A stretch of 64,000 nt of DNA, from NCBI RefSeq assembly GCF_028737325.1, contig NZ_JAQZCH010000002.1:744001-808000 (forward strand). Direction: 5' to 3'. Position numbers and translations under genes: made by a program. This stretch comes from Microbacterium thalli (GTDB lineage: Bacteria > Actinomycetota > Actinomycetes > Actinomycetales > Microbacteriaceae). Positions 51,428 to 59,742 of the stretch are shown piece by piece. The number at the start of each line of letters is the position of its first letter. Position 1 is the stretch's first letter. The notes beneath the pieces are model-generated. The model was not told where the DNA came from, searched no databases, and saw only the letters and a list, made by a program, of their open reading frames with translations.

Positions 51428-53100
51428 GCGCCCGCTCCACCCGGTCGGCGTGTGGGCAGCGTCACCGTGAAGGTGGAACCGACACCCAGGACGCTGCTGA
51501 CGGTGATGTCGCCGCCGTGACGGCGCACGATGTCACGGCTGATGGCGAGCCCGAGCCCGTTACCCGTGACCGCCGAATCGCGGACCGCGACGCCGCGGTA
51601 GTAACGCTGGAACACCGAACCGAGATCCTCCTCGTTGAGCCCGACGCCGGAATCCTGGACCGCGATGATGGACCACTGATCGCCCACGGATGTCGCCACC
51701 GAAACCCGACCGCCCGGCCGGTTGTACTTGACGGCATTCGAGAGCAGGTTGTCGAGAACCTGCCGGATCCGCACCGGGTCGGCGTAGGCGCGGGCGGGCT
51801 CGACGCGCGAGACGTCGATGGCGATGCCGCGCTCGCTGGCGCTCACCAGGATCGACTCGACGGCGGCGTTGACATGCTCGACGAGGTCGACGTCTTCCGG
51901 CACAACGGTGACTTGGGCGGCCGACCGGCTCTGGCTCGAGGCGGCGAGCACGTCCCCGACGAGCCGCAGCAGCTGATCGGCGTTTCGGTCGGCCACGCGC
52001 AGGTTCTCGAGCGCGGCCTCGGGCACTCCCGGCGTGTCCATTGCGAGCTCGAGGTAGCCGAGGATCGAGGTCAGCGGCGTGCGCAGTTCGTGCGACACGG
52101 ACGACACGAGGGCGTCGCGCTCGCGAGACGCGTCCGTCTCGGCGGTGACGTCGCGCGTGACGACGACGGCGCCCGAGTCGCGCCCGTCGGGCTCGATGAC
52201 CCGTCGCGACGAGACGCTGAGCACCCGCCGCGTCTCTCCGGTGCCGACCTGGATGCGCGCATCCGTGAACGCCTCGCCGCGGCGCACCCGCGCCATCGGG
52301 TGCTCCTCCGGGTCGATCGCCGCCGCGCCATCGGCCGTGAACACCTCGGGCGCCGCACTCGAGCGCGACCCACGCTGCAGGCGTGCGTGGGCATCGTTGA
52401 TGATCGATGCCGACCCGTCGGTCTCGATGCGCGCGACGCCGAAGTCGACACGGTCGAGGGCCTCCGTCAGCACCTGTTCATGGCGTCGGGCGCGTTCGAG
52501 CGACTGCGTGAGCACGGCCGCCTGCCGGTCGAGCAGCAGCCGCTGGGCGCTTGCTCGCCGGCTGCTGAGATACGTCGACGTGCTCACCGCGATCAGCAGC
52601 AACGGCAGCAGCACGAAACCGAACGACGACGGTGCCGCGCGCGTGATCAGTTCGACGGTGGCGTACGCGGCGAGCGAGAGGACGATGCCGCCGATCCAGC
52701 CGGCGGTGCCGAATCCGCTCGCCAACCAGATGACCGGGAACACCCACAGGAGACCGAACCCCCCGGTGGGCTCCGCGGTGCGCATGAGGCCGATGGCGAT
52801 GATGTCGCCGATCGGGATCGCCGCGACCCAGAGGGGCGGGATGCTCGCCCACGGCACGACGATGGCGACGCCGGTCAGCACGAAGACGCCGGCGACCGCG
52901 AGGAAGAACAGGCCGGAGTCGCCCTGCAGGCCGACCGCGAGACCGACGAGCGCCACGATGAGCACGACGCTCGTGATGACGATCTGGTTCAGCATCGCCG
53001 ATCGCGCCCGATCACCGTCGCTCAGAACGGCGTCGATCCAGCGGGGCGAATTCGGAAGGACATAGGTCGCTCGCGTGCGCTCGGGCGCTTCGATGTCCAT
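51424..53100 (-). CDS. Sensor histidine kinase (6 TM, PAS, HisKA, HATPase)
   Basis: 558 residues. Six hydrophobic helices occupy about 36-178 with almost no extracytoplasmic loop. A coiled stretch (183-212) leads to a PAS-like domain (about 213-320), then HisKA with His337 in SVSHELRTPL, then HATPase with NAVKYN (N box), DSGVGLNEEDL (G1) and GNGLGLAI (G2). No receiver domain. The membrane-embedded sensor suggests detection of a membrane or lipophilic signal. GATAGT lies 8 bases before the ATG. The response regulator gene is on the other strand nearby. Confidence 0.93.
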   Translation of the reverse strand: MDIEAPERTRATYVLPNSPRWIDAVLSDGDRARSAMLNQIVITSVVLIVALVGLAVGLQGDSGLFFLAVAGVFVLTGVAIVVPWASIPPLWVAAIPIGDIIAIGLMRTAEPTGGFGLLWVFPVIWLASGFGTAGWIGGIVLSLAAYATVELITRAAPSSFGFVLLPLLLIAVSTSTYLSSRRASAQRLLLDRQAAVLTQSLERARRHEQVLTEALDRVDFGVARIETDGSASIINDAHARLQRGSRSSAAPEVFTADGAAAIDPEEHPMARVRRGEAFTDARIQVGTGETRRVLSVSSRRVIEPDGRDSGAVVVTRDVTAETDASRERDALVSSVSHELRTPLTSILGYLELAMDTPGVPEAALENLRVADRNADQLLRLVGDVLAASSQSRSAAQVTVVPEDVDLVEHVNAAVESILVSASERGIAIDVSRVEPARAYADPVRIRQVLDNLLSNAVKYNRPGGRVSVATSVGDQWSIIAVQDSGVGLNEEDLGSVFQRYYRGVAVRDSAVTGNGLGLAISRDIVRRHGGDITVSSVLGVGSTFTVTLPTRRPGGAGA

Positions 53101-53173
53101 GGTCCGAAACTATCGCGTCTGCGGCCTCGGCGTGCGCGTCCCCGCATGCGAGCCGCCCGGTGCCCGGAAACGG

Positions 53174-53208
53174 CGGAAGGGCCGGAGCACCAGGCTCCGA
53201 CCCTTCCG
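53174..53208 (-). terminator. Terminator after rpsA
   Basis: 15-bp stem (53174-53188 and 53194-53208, one mismatch) with a 5-base loop, 15 bases past the rpsA stop; TTTCC follows on the minus strand. Confidence 0.75.
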
Positions 53209-53223
53209 TCGATCAGATTCGAC

Positions 53224-54684
53224 TCAGCGACCCGACAGCTTCTCGCGCAGAGCGGCGAGAGCCTCGTCGTCGGCCAGCGTGCCGCCGCCGCCGGTGCTCG
53301 CGGACTGAACGTCCGACGAGAACGACGAGCCGTTGTCGGCCGGAGCAGCAGCCTCGGCCTCGAGGGCCTTGGCGACAGCAGCCTTGTGCGCCTCCCAGCG
53401 ACCCTGGGCAGCGGCGTACTCGGCCTCCCAGGCCAGACGCTGCTCGTCGAAGCCTTCCTTCCACTGGTTGGTCTCCGGGTCGAAGCCCTCGGGGTACTTG
53501 TACTCCCCGTTCTCGTCGTACTCGGTGACCATGCCGTAGAGGGCGGGGTCGAACTCGGTGCCGAAGGGGTCGACCGACTCGTTCGCCTGCTTGAGCGAGA
53601 GCGAGATGCGGCGACGCTCGAGGTCGATGTCGATGATCTTGACGAAGACCTCTTCGCCGACCGACACGACCTGCTCAGCGAGCTCGACGTGCTTGCCCGA
53701 CAGCTCCGAGATGTGCACGAGGCCCTCGATGCCGTCCGCGACGCGGACGAACGCGCCGAACGGGACGAGCTTGGTGACCTTGCCCGGTGCGACCTGGCCG
53801 ATCGCGTGGGTACGGGCGAAGACCTGCCACGGGTCCTCCTGCGTCGCCTTCAGCGAGAGCGAGACGCGCTCGCGGTCCAGGTCGACCTCGAGGATCTCGA
53901 CGGTGACCTCCTGGCCGACCTCGACGACCTCGGACGCGTGCTCGATGTGCTTCCACGAGAGCTCCGAGACGTGAACGAGACCGTCCACGCCACCGAGGTC
54001 GACGAACGCACCGAAGTTGACGATCGACGAGACGACGCCCTTGCGAACCTGACCCTTGTGCAGGTTGTTGAGGAACGTGGTGCGCGACTCGGACTGCGTC
54101 TGCTCGAGCAGGGCGCGGCGCGAGAGCACGACGTTGTTGCGGTTCTTGTCGAGCTCGAGGATCTTGGCCTCGATCTCCTGGCCGAGGTACGGCGTGAGGT
54201 CGCGGACACGACGGAGCTCGATGAGCGACGCGGGGAGGAAGCCACGGAGGCCGATGTCGACGATGAGGCCACCCTTGACGACCTCGATCACGGAACCGGT
54301 GACAACACCGTCGTTCTCCTTGATCTTCTCGACATCACCCCAGGCGCGCTCGTACTGCGCACGCTTCTTGGAGAGGATGAGGCGGCCTTCCTTGTCCTCC
54401 TTCTGGAGAACGAGGGCTTCGACCTCGTCGCCGACCTTGACGACCTCGTTGGGGTCGACGTCGTGCTTGATGGAAAGCTCGCGCGAGGGGATGACACCCT
54501 CGGTCTTGTAACCGACGTCGAGGAGGACCTCGTCGCGGTCGATCTTCACCACGGTGCCTTCGATGAGGTCGCCGTCGTTGAAGAACTTCAGAGTCTTCTC
54601 GACCGCGGCCAGGAAGTCCTCAGCAGATCCGATGTCGTTGATAGCGACCTGCTTGGTGGCCGGGGCGGTCGTTGCGTTAGTCAT
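53224..54684 (-). CDS. rpsA: 30S ribosomal protein S1
   Basis: 486 residues with four S1 RNA-binding repeats starting at about residues 35, 120, 205 and 290 (each opens G-x-V and ends LS-K/R). The last 110 residues are outside the repeats: YPEGFDPETNQWKEGFDEQR is typical of actinobacterial S1, then an Ala/Glu/Ser-rich tail. S1 binds mRNA and helps initiation of structured messages. ATG at 54684 is where homologues start; 41 residues upstream in the frame are rejected. About 280 bases upstream are gene-free leader and promoter DNA. Confidence 0.96.
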   Translation of the reverse strand: MTNATTAPATKQVAINDIGSAEDFLAAVEKTLKFFNDGDLIEGTVVKIDRDEVLLDVGYKTEGVIPSRELSIKHDVDPNEVVKVGDEVEALVLQKEDKEGRLILSKKRAQYERAWGDVEKIKENDGVVTGSVIEVVKGGLIVDIGLRGFLPASLIELRRVRDLTPYLGQEIEAKILELDKNRNNVVLSRRALLEQTQSESRTTFLNNLHKGQVRKGVVSSIVNFGAFVDLGGVDGLVHVSELSWKHIEHASEVVEVGQEVTVEILEVDLDRERVSLSLKATQEDPWQVFARTHAIGQVAPGKVTKLVPFGAFVRVADGIEGLVHISELSGKHVELAEQVVSVGEEVFVKIIDIDLERRRISLSLKQANESVDPFGTEFDPALYGMVTEYDENGEYKYPEGFDPETNQWKEGFDEQRLAWEAEYAAAQGRWEAHKAAVAKALEAEAAAPADNGSSFSSDVQSASTGGGGTLADDEALAALREKLSGR

Positions 54685-54967
54685 GTAGTGGGTTGTCCTT
54701 GTTGGGTCAGGGTGTCGGGCCAGGAACGAGATCGCCGCCAACACATGGCGGCCCGGTCCAGGCGAGTGGTTGTGGATGATGCGTCCGACGCATGGCGATG
54801 AAGCCACACGAGTGACGATCCAGGGTATCAGAGCGCACCCGCGAGATTCCAGTCATCCAGCGGCCGAATGACGCCGCGTTTCCTCCACAACAACCGCGAT
54901 CCCTCGCTTCTTCCCCAGGCATGCGGAATCAGCTCCGATCGCCTCGTCGCGCTCACACGATCGAAGC
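54685..54967. other. Gene-free region upstream of rpsA
   Basis: Largest intergenic stretch in the window. It holds the rpsA leader and a candidate minus-strand -10 box TACCCT at 54822-54827, about 138 bases before rpsA, so the leader is long. No riboswitch or small gene is recognised. Confidence 0.6.
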
Positions 54968-55348
54968 ATGGATAGCGAATCCCGATCGAACGTCCCCGCC
55001 GCGCAACCGGAAGGATGGCGCATCGCCGCCGTCGCGGCATCCGTCTCGGGATTCGGCTGCCTTCTCCTCCTGGTGCCGAGCGTGGTGGCCGTGTTCGACG
55101 CAGCGCAGGGTCTCGGTGCCGGCGGGGTGTTCGCGCTTCCGGTCATCCCGCTCGCGCCGCTCGGGGCAGCGGCGGCGCTCGTCGCCGGAGCGGTCGGCGT
55201 GGGCCGCCGAGACGTCGTCGTCATGGCGTTCGCCGGCGCCGGGCTGGTGTCGTCGGCGCTGGCGATGACGGTTGTCGCCGTCCTCGGCGGGTACGGCGTC
55301 CTCGCCTACCTGTGGGACGCGGTCGTCACAGCGGCTTCTCGTCCGTGA
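54968..55348 (+). CDS. Small membrane protein, function unknown
   Basis: 126 residues with three to four hydrophobic helices (about 17-42, 50-73, 78-98, 100-120), rich in Ala, Val and Gly. No family recognised. CACGAT sits 6 bases before the ATG, the same spacing seen at many leaderless starts here. Its 3' end overlaps the convergent YchJ-like gene by 23 bases. Confidence 0.65.
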   Translation: MDSESRSNVPAAQPEGWRIAAVAASVSGFGCLLLLVPSVVAVFDAAQGLGAGGVFALPVIPLAPLGAAAALVAGAVGVGRRDVVVMAFAGAGLVSSALAMTVVAVLGGYGVLAYLWDAVVTAASRP

Positions 55349-55751
55349 CCCCGTCCACGTACACCCAGCGAGCGCGTCGCCGTTCGAAGCGACTCACCTC
55401 GTGCAGTTCTCCCGCGGTGTCACCCGCGCGCCACCGCGCCCGGAACTCCACGACTCCCGCGTTGTCGTCGGTGCCGCCGCGCGCCCGTTCGATCGTCAAT
55501 CCGACCCACCGCGTCGCGGGATCGAGGTCCACGCTGCGAGGTCTCGTCTCCGGATGCCACGTCCGCATCAGATACGGCTCGTCCCGCAGCGCGAAGGCGG
55601 TGTACCGCGAGCGCATGAGCTGCTCCGCCGTCTCCGCAGCCACGCCGTCGAGCAGCGGGCCGCAGCATGCCGAGAACCGCGCGCCGCTCCCGCACGGACA
55701 GGATGCCGCGCCGTTGGGCCGGCGCGTGCCCGTCGCCTCACCGAACGACAT
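55326..55751 (-). CDS. YchJ-family SEC-C motif protein
   Basis: 141 residues. The N-terminal zinc-binding SEC-C motif is CPCGSGARFSACCGPLL, followed by the UPF0225/YchJ core (AEQLMRSRYTAFALRDEPYLMRTWHPETRP, VEFRARWRAGDTAGELHEVSRFERR). The SEC-C motif resembles the SecA C-terminus, but the cellular role of YchJ proteins is not established. ATG at 55751 after GGGGAAG; an alternative in-frame start is at 55766. Confidence 0.88.
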   Translation of the reverse strand: MSFGEATGTRRPNGAASCPCGSGARFSACCGPLLDGVAAETAEQLMRSRYTAFALRDEPYLMRTWHPETRPRSVDLDPATRWVGLTIERARGGTDDNAGVVEFRARWRAGDTAGELHEVSRFERRRARWVYVDGVTDEKPL

Positions 55752-55836
55752 GACTCTTCCCCGCATCCGAATGTCGCATCCGGCCAGCCTAGGAGTGCAC
55801 CTGTGGACAACTCGAACGCATTCTCCGGATGCTGGC

Positions 55837-55842
55837 TACCGT
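55837..55842 (+). promoter_or_regulatory. Putative -10 box of the lipoprotein gene (leaderless)
   Basis: TACCGT, 6 bases before the ATG at 55849. Confidence 0.45.
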
Positions 55843-55848
55843 CGTGCC

Positions 55849-56394
55849 ATGCTCGTCCGCCATCGCCTCGCTGCGCTGCTCCTCGCTTCGGTTCTCCTGA
55901 CGGCCGGGTGCAGCGATCCCGCCCCCGCCGCATCGCCCACCGCACCCGCGAAGACCGCCGCGCCGACCGAGACCGCGAGCGACGAAGCCGTGTTCCGTGA
56001 AGCGGAAGCCGCCTACCGCGCCTACGTCGACGCGCTCAACGCCGTCGACCTGGCCGACCCCGCGACGTTCGAGCCGGTCTTCGCGCTGACCACCGGGGAG
56101 CTCAGGTCGAGCGAAGAAGCGAGCCTCATGAGCTATCACTTGCAGAATGCGAGGCGCACCGGCAAGGCCGAGGTCATCGACGTCATCCCGGATCAAACGG
56201 ACAACGTGGTAGCGACGGTCTTCGTGTGCATGGACCTCTCGGGCGTGCTGGTCACGGCTGCGGATGGCTCCAGCATGGTCGATGCGACGCGCTCCGATAG
56301 GCAGCAATTCAGCGTGCGATTGGCGCGCGCCGAAGCTGACGATCAGCTGAAGGTCGCTGCAATGGCCGCGTACAGCCACGGCCCCGCGTGCTGA
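55849..56394 (+). CDS. Putative lipoprotein (possibly DUF6318)
   Basis: 181 residues. A signal peptide ends in LLTAGC with lipidated Cys near 22, then a Pro/Ala/Thr-rich tether, then a compact domain with AEAAYRAYVDALNAVDLADPATFEPVFALTTGELRSSEE. That helix and the Thr-Gly-Glu turn resemble actinobacterial DUF6318 lipoproteins of unknown function; the match is from memory of the pattern. It overlaps the following secreted-protein gene by 7 bases, so they form a coupled pair. Confidence 0.8.
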   Translation: MLVRHRLAALLLASVLLTAGCSDPAPAASPTAPAKTAAPTETASDEAVFREAEAAYRAYVDALNAVDLADPATFEPVFALTTGELRSSEEASLMSYHLQNARRTGKAEVIDVIPDQTDNVVATVFVCMDLSGVLVTAADGSSMVDATRSDRQQFSVRLARAEADDQLKVAAMAAYSHGPAC

Positions 56395-57137
56395 CCCTCG
56401 CCGCGGTTGTGCTCGCCGGAGCCACCGCCGTATCCGCAGCTCCGCCTCCTGAGGAGGAAGCCACCCTGTCCACAGCTTGGCGAACCGAAATCGTTGACGG
56501 CGAGCGCCTCGATCTTTACGGCTCTCGATTGGAGGCTGGGCCCGGTTCGGGCGCCGGAAGTGCGGTCGCATCCCGCGAACCGGTCGCGCCGTCGCCCGAG
56601 CCCCGTGACTGCGGACCGCTCAACCGATGCGAGGACTTCACCGTTTCGCTGCTGCCGCAGGCGAGGATCGCCGATGTCGCGTCGTTCGCGCCCGCGCCGA
56701 CGAGTATTGTCAGCGAACCGGCCGGGTTGGGTGTGGTGGGCCTCCCGACGAACTTCGTGGTGCGCGCGGCCGAACACACCGCGACAGGCACCCTGTTCGA
56801 CCTCCCGGTCACGGTGCGCTTCACCCCGCAAGAGGTCACCATCGCGCCGGGTGACGGTTCGACCATCTCCAGCGGACTCGGCGGACGCAGCTGGGGTGAT
56901 CTCGGCGCGCCGCAGTTCACCCCCACCGATACGAGCCACTCGTACACCGAACGCGGCACCTACAGCGCCTCGGCCGTCATCCACTACCGAGCCGAGGTCG
57001 ACTTCGGCCGGGGGTGGCGGCCCGTGCCGGGCACCCTCGACATCGCGACCGGTCCGCACCTCGTCCGAGTCCTCGAAGCCCGCAGCACCCTCGTCGAGCG
57101 GACGTGCAACGAGGGCCCGCGAGGACCAGGTTGCTGA
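56388..57137 (+). CDS. Secreted protein with a PKD-like domain
   Basis: 249 residues. GTG start overlapping the lipoprotein stop. The N-terminal helix LTLAAVVLAGATAVSAAPP is a signal peptide. The C-terminal half has VTIAPGDGSTISSG, then DTSHSYTERGTYSASAVIHYRAEV, matching the W-GDG and H-x-Y-x-x-G-x-Y features of PKD folds. A cysteine pair near the middle (DCGPLNRC) and one at the end may form disulfides. Probably surface exposed and partnered with the lipoprotein. Function unknown. Confidence 0.75.
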   Translation: MLTLAAVVLAGATAVSAAPPPEEEATLSTAWRTEIVDGERLDLYGSRLEAGPGSGAGSAVASREPVAPSPEPRDCGPLNRCEDFTVSLLPQARIADVASFAPAPTSIVSEPAGLGVVGLPTNFVVRAAEHTATGTLFDLPVTVRFTPQEVTIAPGDGSTISSGLGGRSWGDLGAPQFTPTDTSHSYTERGTYSASAVIHYRAEVDFGRGWRPVPGTLDIATGPHLVRVLEARSTLVERTCNEGPRGPGC

Positions 57138-57158
57138 CGCGTCGGCATCCGACCGTGC

Positions 57159-57164
57159 CAGGAT
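57159..57164 (+). promoter_or_regulatory. Putative -10 box of the 5'-3' exonuclease gene (leaderless)
   Basis: CAGGAT, 6 bases before the ATG at 57171. Confidence 0.35.
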
Positions 57165-57170
57165 GATGCG

Positions 57171-58088
57171 ATGAGCGACCGCCTCATGCTGCTCGACAGC
57201 GCATCTCTCTACTTCCGCGCGTTCTTCGGCGTCCCCGACACCGTCAAGGCCCCGGACGGCCGGCCGGTGAACGCGGTGCGGGGTTTCCTCGACATGATCG
57301 CGAAACTCGTCACGACGTACGAGCCGACCGAGCTCGTCGCCTGCTGGGACGACGACTGGCGGCCCCAGTGGCGGGTCGACCTGATCCCCACGTACAAGAC
57401 GCACCGGGTCGCCGAGCCCGTCGTCGCAGGCCCCGACGTCGAGGTCGTCCCCGACCCGCTCGAGACGCAGGTGCCGGTCATCCGCGAGGCGCTCGAGACC
57501 CTCGGCATCCCGATCATCGGCGCTGCGGAGCACGAAGCGGACGACGTCATCGGCAGCCTCGCGACGCAGTCGGCCATGCCGGTCGACGTCGTCACCGGCG
57601 ACCGCGACCTCTTCCAGCTGGTCGACGACGCCCGCGGCATCCGCGTCATCTACACCGGTCGCGGCATGAGCAACCTCGATGTCCTCACCGACGACGCGAT
57701 CATCGCGAAGTACAACGTGCGCCCGAACCAGTACGCCGACTTCGCGACGATGCGCGGCGACGCATCCGACGGCTTGCCGGGCGTCGCGGGAGTCGGCGAC
57801 AAGACGGCCGCCACCCTCCTCGCCGCCCACGGCGACCTCGACGGCATCCTGGCCGCGGCCGAACGCGGAGACGGCATGACGGCCGGCGTGCGGGCGAAGA
57901 TCACCGCCGCCTCCGACTACCTCGCCGTGGCCCCACGCGTGGTGCGGGTCGTGCGCGACCTCGACCTGGGATCCGTCGATGCGCGCATCCGCGCCACCGA
58001 ACAGAATGCCGTCGACGATCTGGCCGCTCGCTGGGGACTCGGCACCGCGGCGACGCGGGCGGCGAAAGCGCTGCGCGCTCGCACCTGA
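57171..58088 (+). CDS. 5'-3' exonuclease (FEN/PolA N-terminal type)
   Basis: 305 residues. Stand-alone 5' nuclease. LLDSASLYFRAFFG is at the N-terminus, acidic metal residues lie in EHEADDVIG and VTGDRDLFQLV, and the helix-hairpin-helix is DGLPGVAGVGDKTA. It matches the nuclease domain of DNA polymerase I without the polymerase. Roles in RNA primer or flap removal are expected from the family. Convergent with the PHP gene, 16 bases apart. Confidence 0.93.
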   Translation: MSDRLMLLDSASLYFRAFFGVPDTVKAPDGRPVNAVRGFLDMIAKLVTTYEPTELVACWDDDWRPQWRVDLIPTYKTHRVAEPVVAGPDVEVVPDPLETQVPVIREALETLGIPIIGAAEHEADDVIGSLATQSAMPVDVVTGDRDLFQLVDDARGIRVIYTGRGMSNLDVLTDDAIIAKYNVRPNQYADFATMRGDASDGLPGVAGVGDKTAATLLAAHGDLDGILAAAERGDGMTAGVRAKITAASDYLAVAPRVVRVVRDLDLGSVDARIRATEQNAVDDLAARWGLGTAATRAAKALRART

Positions 58089-58104
58089 CGGCGACCCGCC
58101 GCGA

Positions 58105-59103
58105 TCAGCCCCGGTCGCGCCCCGTCCACTCGCGCAATCGTTCCAGAGGCCAGGTCGTCACGATCCGGTCGGTGGGAACACCGAGCCGCTCGGCCCGCTC
58201 CGCCCCGTAGTCGATGAGCGACAGTTGGCCGGGGGCGTGCGCATCCGAGTCGATGCTGAACAGGCAGCCGGCCTCCAACGCCTGCGCGATCAATTCGTCG
58301 GGAGGATCCTGACGCTCCGGCCGGGAGTTGATCTCCACCGCCACCCCCGCCGCCGCGCACGCCGCGAAGACGGGGGCGGGGTCGAACTCGGACGGCGGTC
58401 GGGTCCCCCGGCTGCCCTCGACCAATCGGCCCGTCACGTGCCCGAGGACATCGACACGCGGATCGGATGCCGCCGCCACGAGACGCCGCGTCATGGCCGG
58501 CTTCGGCATCCGCAGCTTCGAGTGCGCCGACGCGACGACCACGTCGAGCCGCCGCAGCAGCTCGTCCTCCTGATCGAGTGATCCGTCGTCGAGGATGTCG
58601 ACCTCGATGCCGCTGAGCAAGGTGAAACCGTCACCGCTCATCGCCGCGACGACCTCGAGCTGTTCGCGCAAGCGCTCGGGCGAGAGGCCGCGCGCCACGC
58701 GCAGCCGCGGCGAGTGGTCGGTCAGGGCGAGGTACTCGTGACCCAACGCCCGGGCCGCGGCGACCATCTCGTCGATCGGGGTGAGCCCGTCCGACCACTC
58801 CGAGTGGCTGTGCAGATCGCCGCGCAGCCGTTTGCGCAGGTCGCCCGCCGGCACGACGCCACGACGCTCGCGCAGGTCGGCGAGATAGTCGGGCACCCGG
58901 CCAGCTCGCGCTTCGACGACGACGGCGAGTGTCCGGTCGCCGATGCCCGGACGTCGTCGCAGTGACGCGGTGTCATCGAGTTGCGCGTCGGTCAGCTCGC
59001 GGATGGCCTCGGCCGCGGCTCGGAAAGCTTTCGACTTGTAGCGCGATGACCGCTCACGCTCGAGGAGCTCCGCGATCTCGGTCAGGGCATCGATGGGTTT
59101 CAT
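58105..59103 (-). CDS. PHP-domain phosphoesterase with N-terminal HhH (PolX-like, no polymerase)
   Basis: 332 residues. The N-terminal 95 residues hold a helix-hairpin-helix region like the 8-kDa domain of PolX (SSRYKSKAFRAAAEAIREL, LRRRPGIGDRTLAVV). The PHP domain follows: DLHSHSEWSDG near 95, ALTDHS, GIEVDIL, VASAHSKL and the closing FSIDSDAHAPGQL, giving the metal-binding His/Asp/Glu set. The polymerase palm of PolX is absent. Likely a metal-dependent phosphoesterase acting on DNA ends or a nucleotide; the substrate is not shown. Confidence 0.88.
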   Translation of the reverse strand: MKPIDALTEIAELLERERSSRYKSKAFRAAAEAIRELTDAQLDDTASLRRRPGIGDRTLAVVVEARAGRVPDYLADLRERRGVVPAGDLRKRLRGDLHSHSEWSDGLTPIDEMVAAARALGHEYLALTDHSPRLRVARGLSPERLREQLEVVAAMSGDGFTLLSGIEVDILDDGSLDQEDELLRRLDVVVASAHSKLRMPKPAMTRRLVAAASDPRVDVLGHVTGRLVEGSRGTRPPSEFDPAPVFAACAAAGVAVEINSRPERQDPPDELIAQALEAGCLFSIDSDAHAPGQLSLIDYGAERAERLGVPTDRIVTTWPLERLREWTGRDRG

Positions 59104-59120
59104 GCGCACACACGCCGGAA

Positions 59121-59140
59121 GCCCGTGCCGAAGCACGGGC
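59121..59140 (-). terminator. Hairpin after the membrane protein gene at 59156
   Basis: 8-bp stem (59121-59128, 59133-59140) with a CGAA loop, 15 bases past the stop, before the PHP gene start. No strong T-run. Confidence 0.5.
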
Positions 59141-59155
59141 CCCGTCCTCTCCGAT

Positions 59156-59650
59156 CTAGCCGGAGGTGACCGCCGTACGGCGGACGACCACCGGAGCCGA
59201 GGCCAGGCGATGGGTCGCGAAGCCGAAGATGATCGACAGGATACCCACCCCCATCGCGAAGGCGGCCACGCCGAACGAGACGACCGAGGTGAACAGCGAC
59301 GCCCGGAGGAACGACGCGTTCATCATCGTCGCGCGCATCGGGTCGTCCTGACCGAGCTCCGCGTAGGTCTTGCCGCCGGAGGCCTCCAGGGCATGGTGCT
59401 GGATGATGTCGGCCTGGACGTACGCGGTGAGCGGGCCCGCGACCGTCTGCCCCTGGAACGCCGCCGCATCGTCGGGCACGGTGATGTTCTCGGCGCGGAG
59501 CTGCGACGACACGAGCGACCACACGACGATGCCGCCGATGATCAGCACGACTCCCCCAAGCATGCCCAGGATGCCGAGGATCTTGACCAGGCCGGTGCGG
59601 CGGACGGGAGCCTCCACCGTGTCGGCGGTGGGGCTGGGGGTAGTGGACAT
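59156..59650 (-). CDS. Two-helix membrane protein with large extracytoplasmic loop, function unknown
   Basis: 164 residues. Helix one is about 22-44 and helix two about 118-142. Between them are some 70 polar residues (ENITVPDDAAAFQGQTVAGPLTAYVQADIIQHH). ATG at 59650 follows CGAGGAGGAACC. Similar proteins are sometimes labelled aromatic-ring dioxygenase LigA, but nothing here supports an enzyme. No family role is known to me. Confidence 0.8.
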   Translation of the reverse strand: MSTTPSPTADTVEAPVRRTGLVKILGILGMLGGVVLIIGGIVVWSLVSSQLRAENITVPDDAAAFQGQTVAGPLTAYVQADIIQHHALEASGGKTYAELGQDDPMRATMMNASFLRASLFTSVVSFGVAAFAMGVGILSIIFGFATHRLASAPVVVRRTAVTSG

Positions 59651-59742
59651 CGGTTCCTCCTCGGGTGCGTTGCGCCTCACGCTATGCCTCCCGAGACAAC
59701 GCCCGTCGGGCGGACGCCGTGAATAATCGATGTGGTCTGACC

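Noticed and set aside
51517..54801. A 1094-codon plus-strand frame across the histidine kinase and rpsA
   Set aside because: Antisense shadow with low-complexity Arg/Asp/Glu-rich translation; the minus-strand genes carry clear domains.
59156..59650. Aromatic ring-opening dioxygenase (LigA) label
   Set aside because: The protein is two helices with a polar loop and has no metal-binding or dioxygenase motif.
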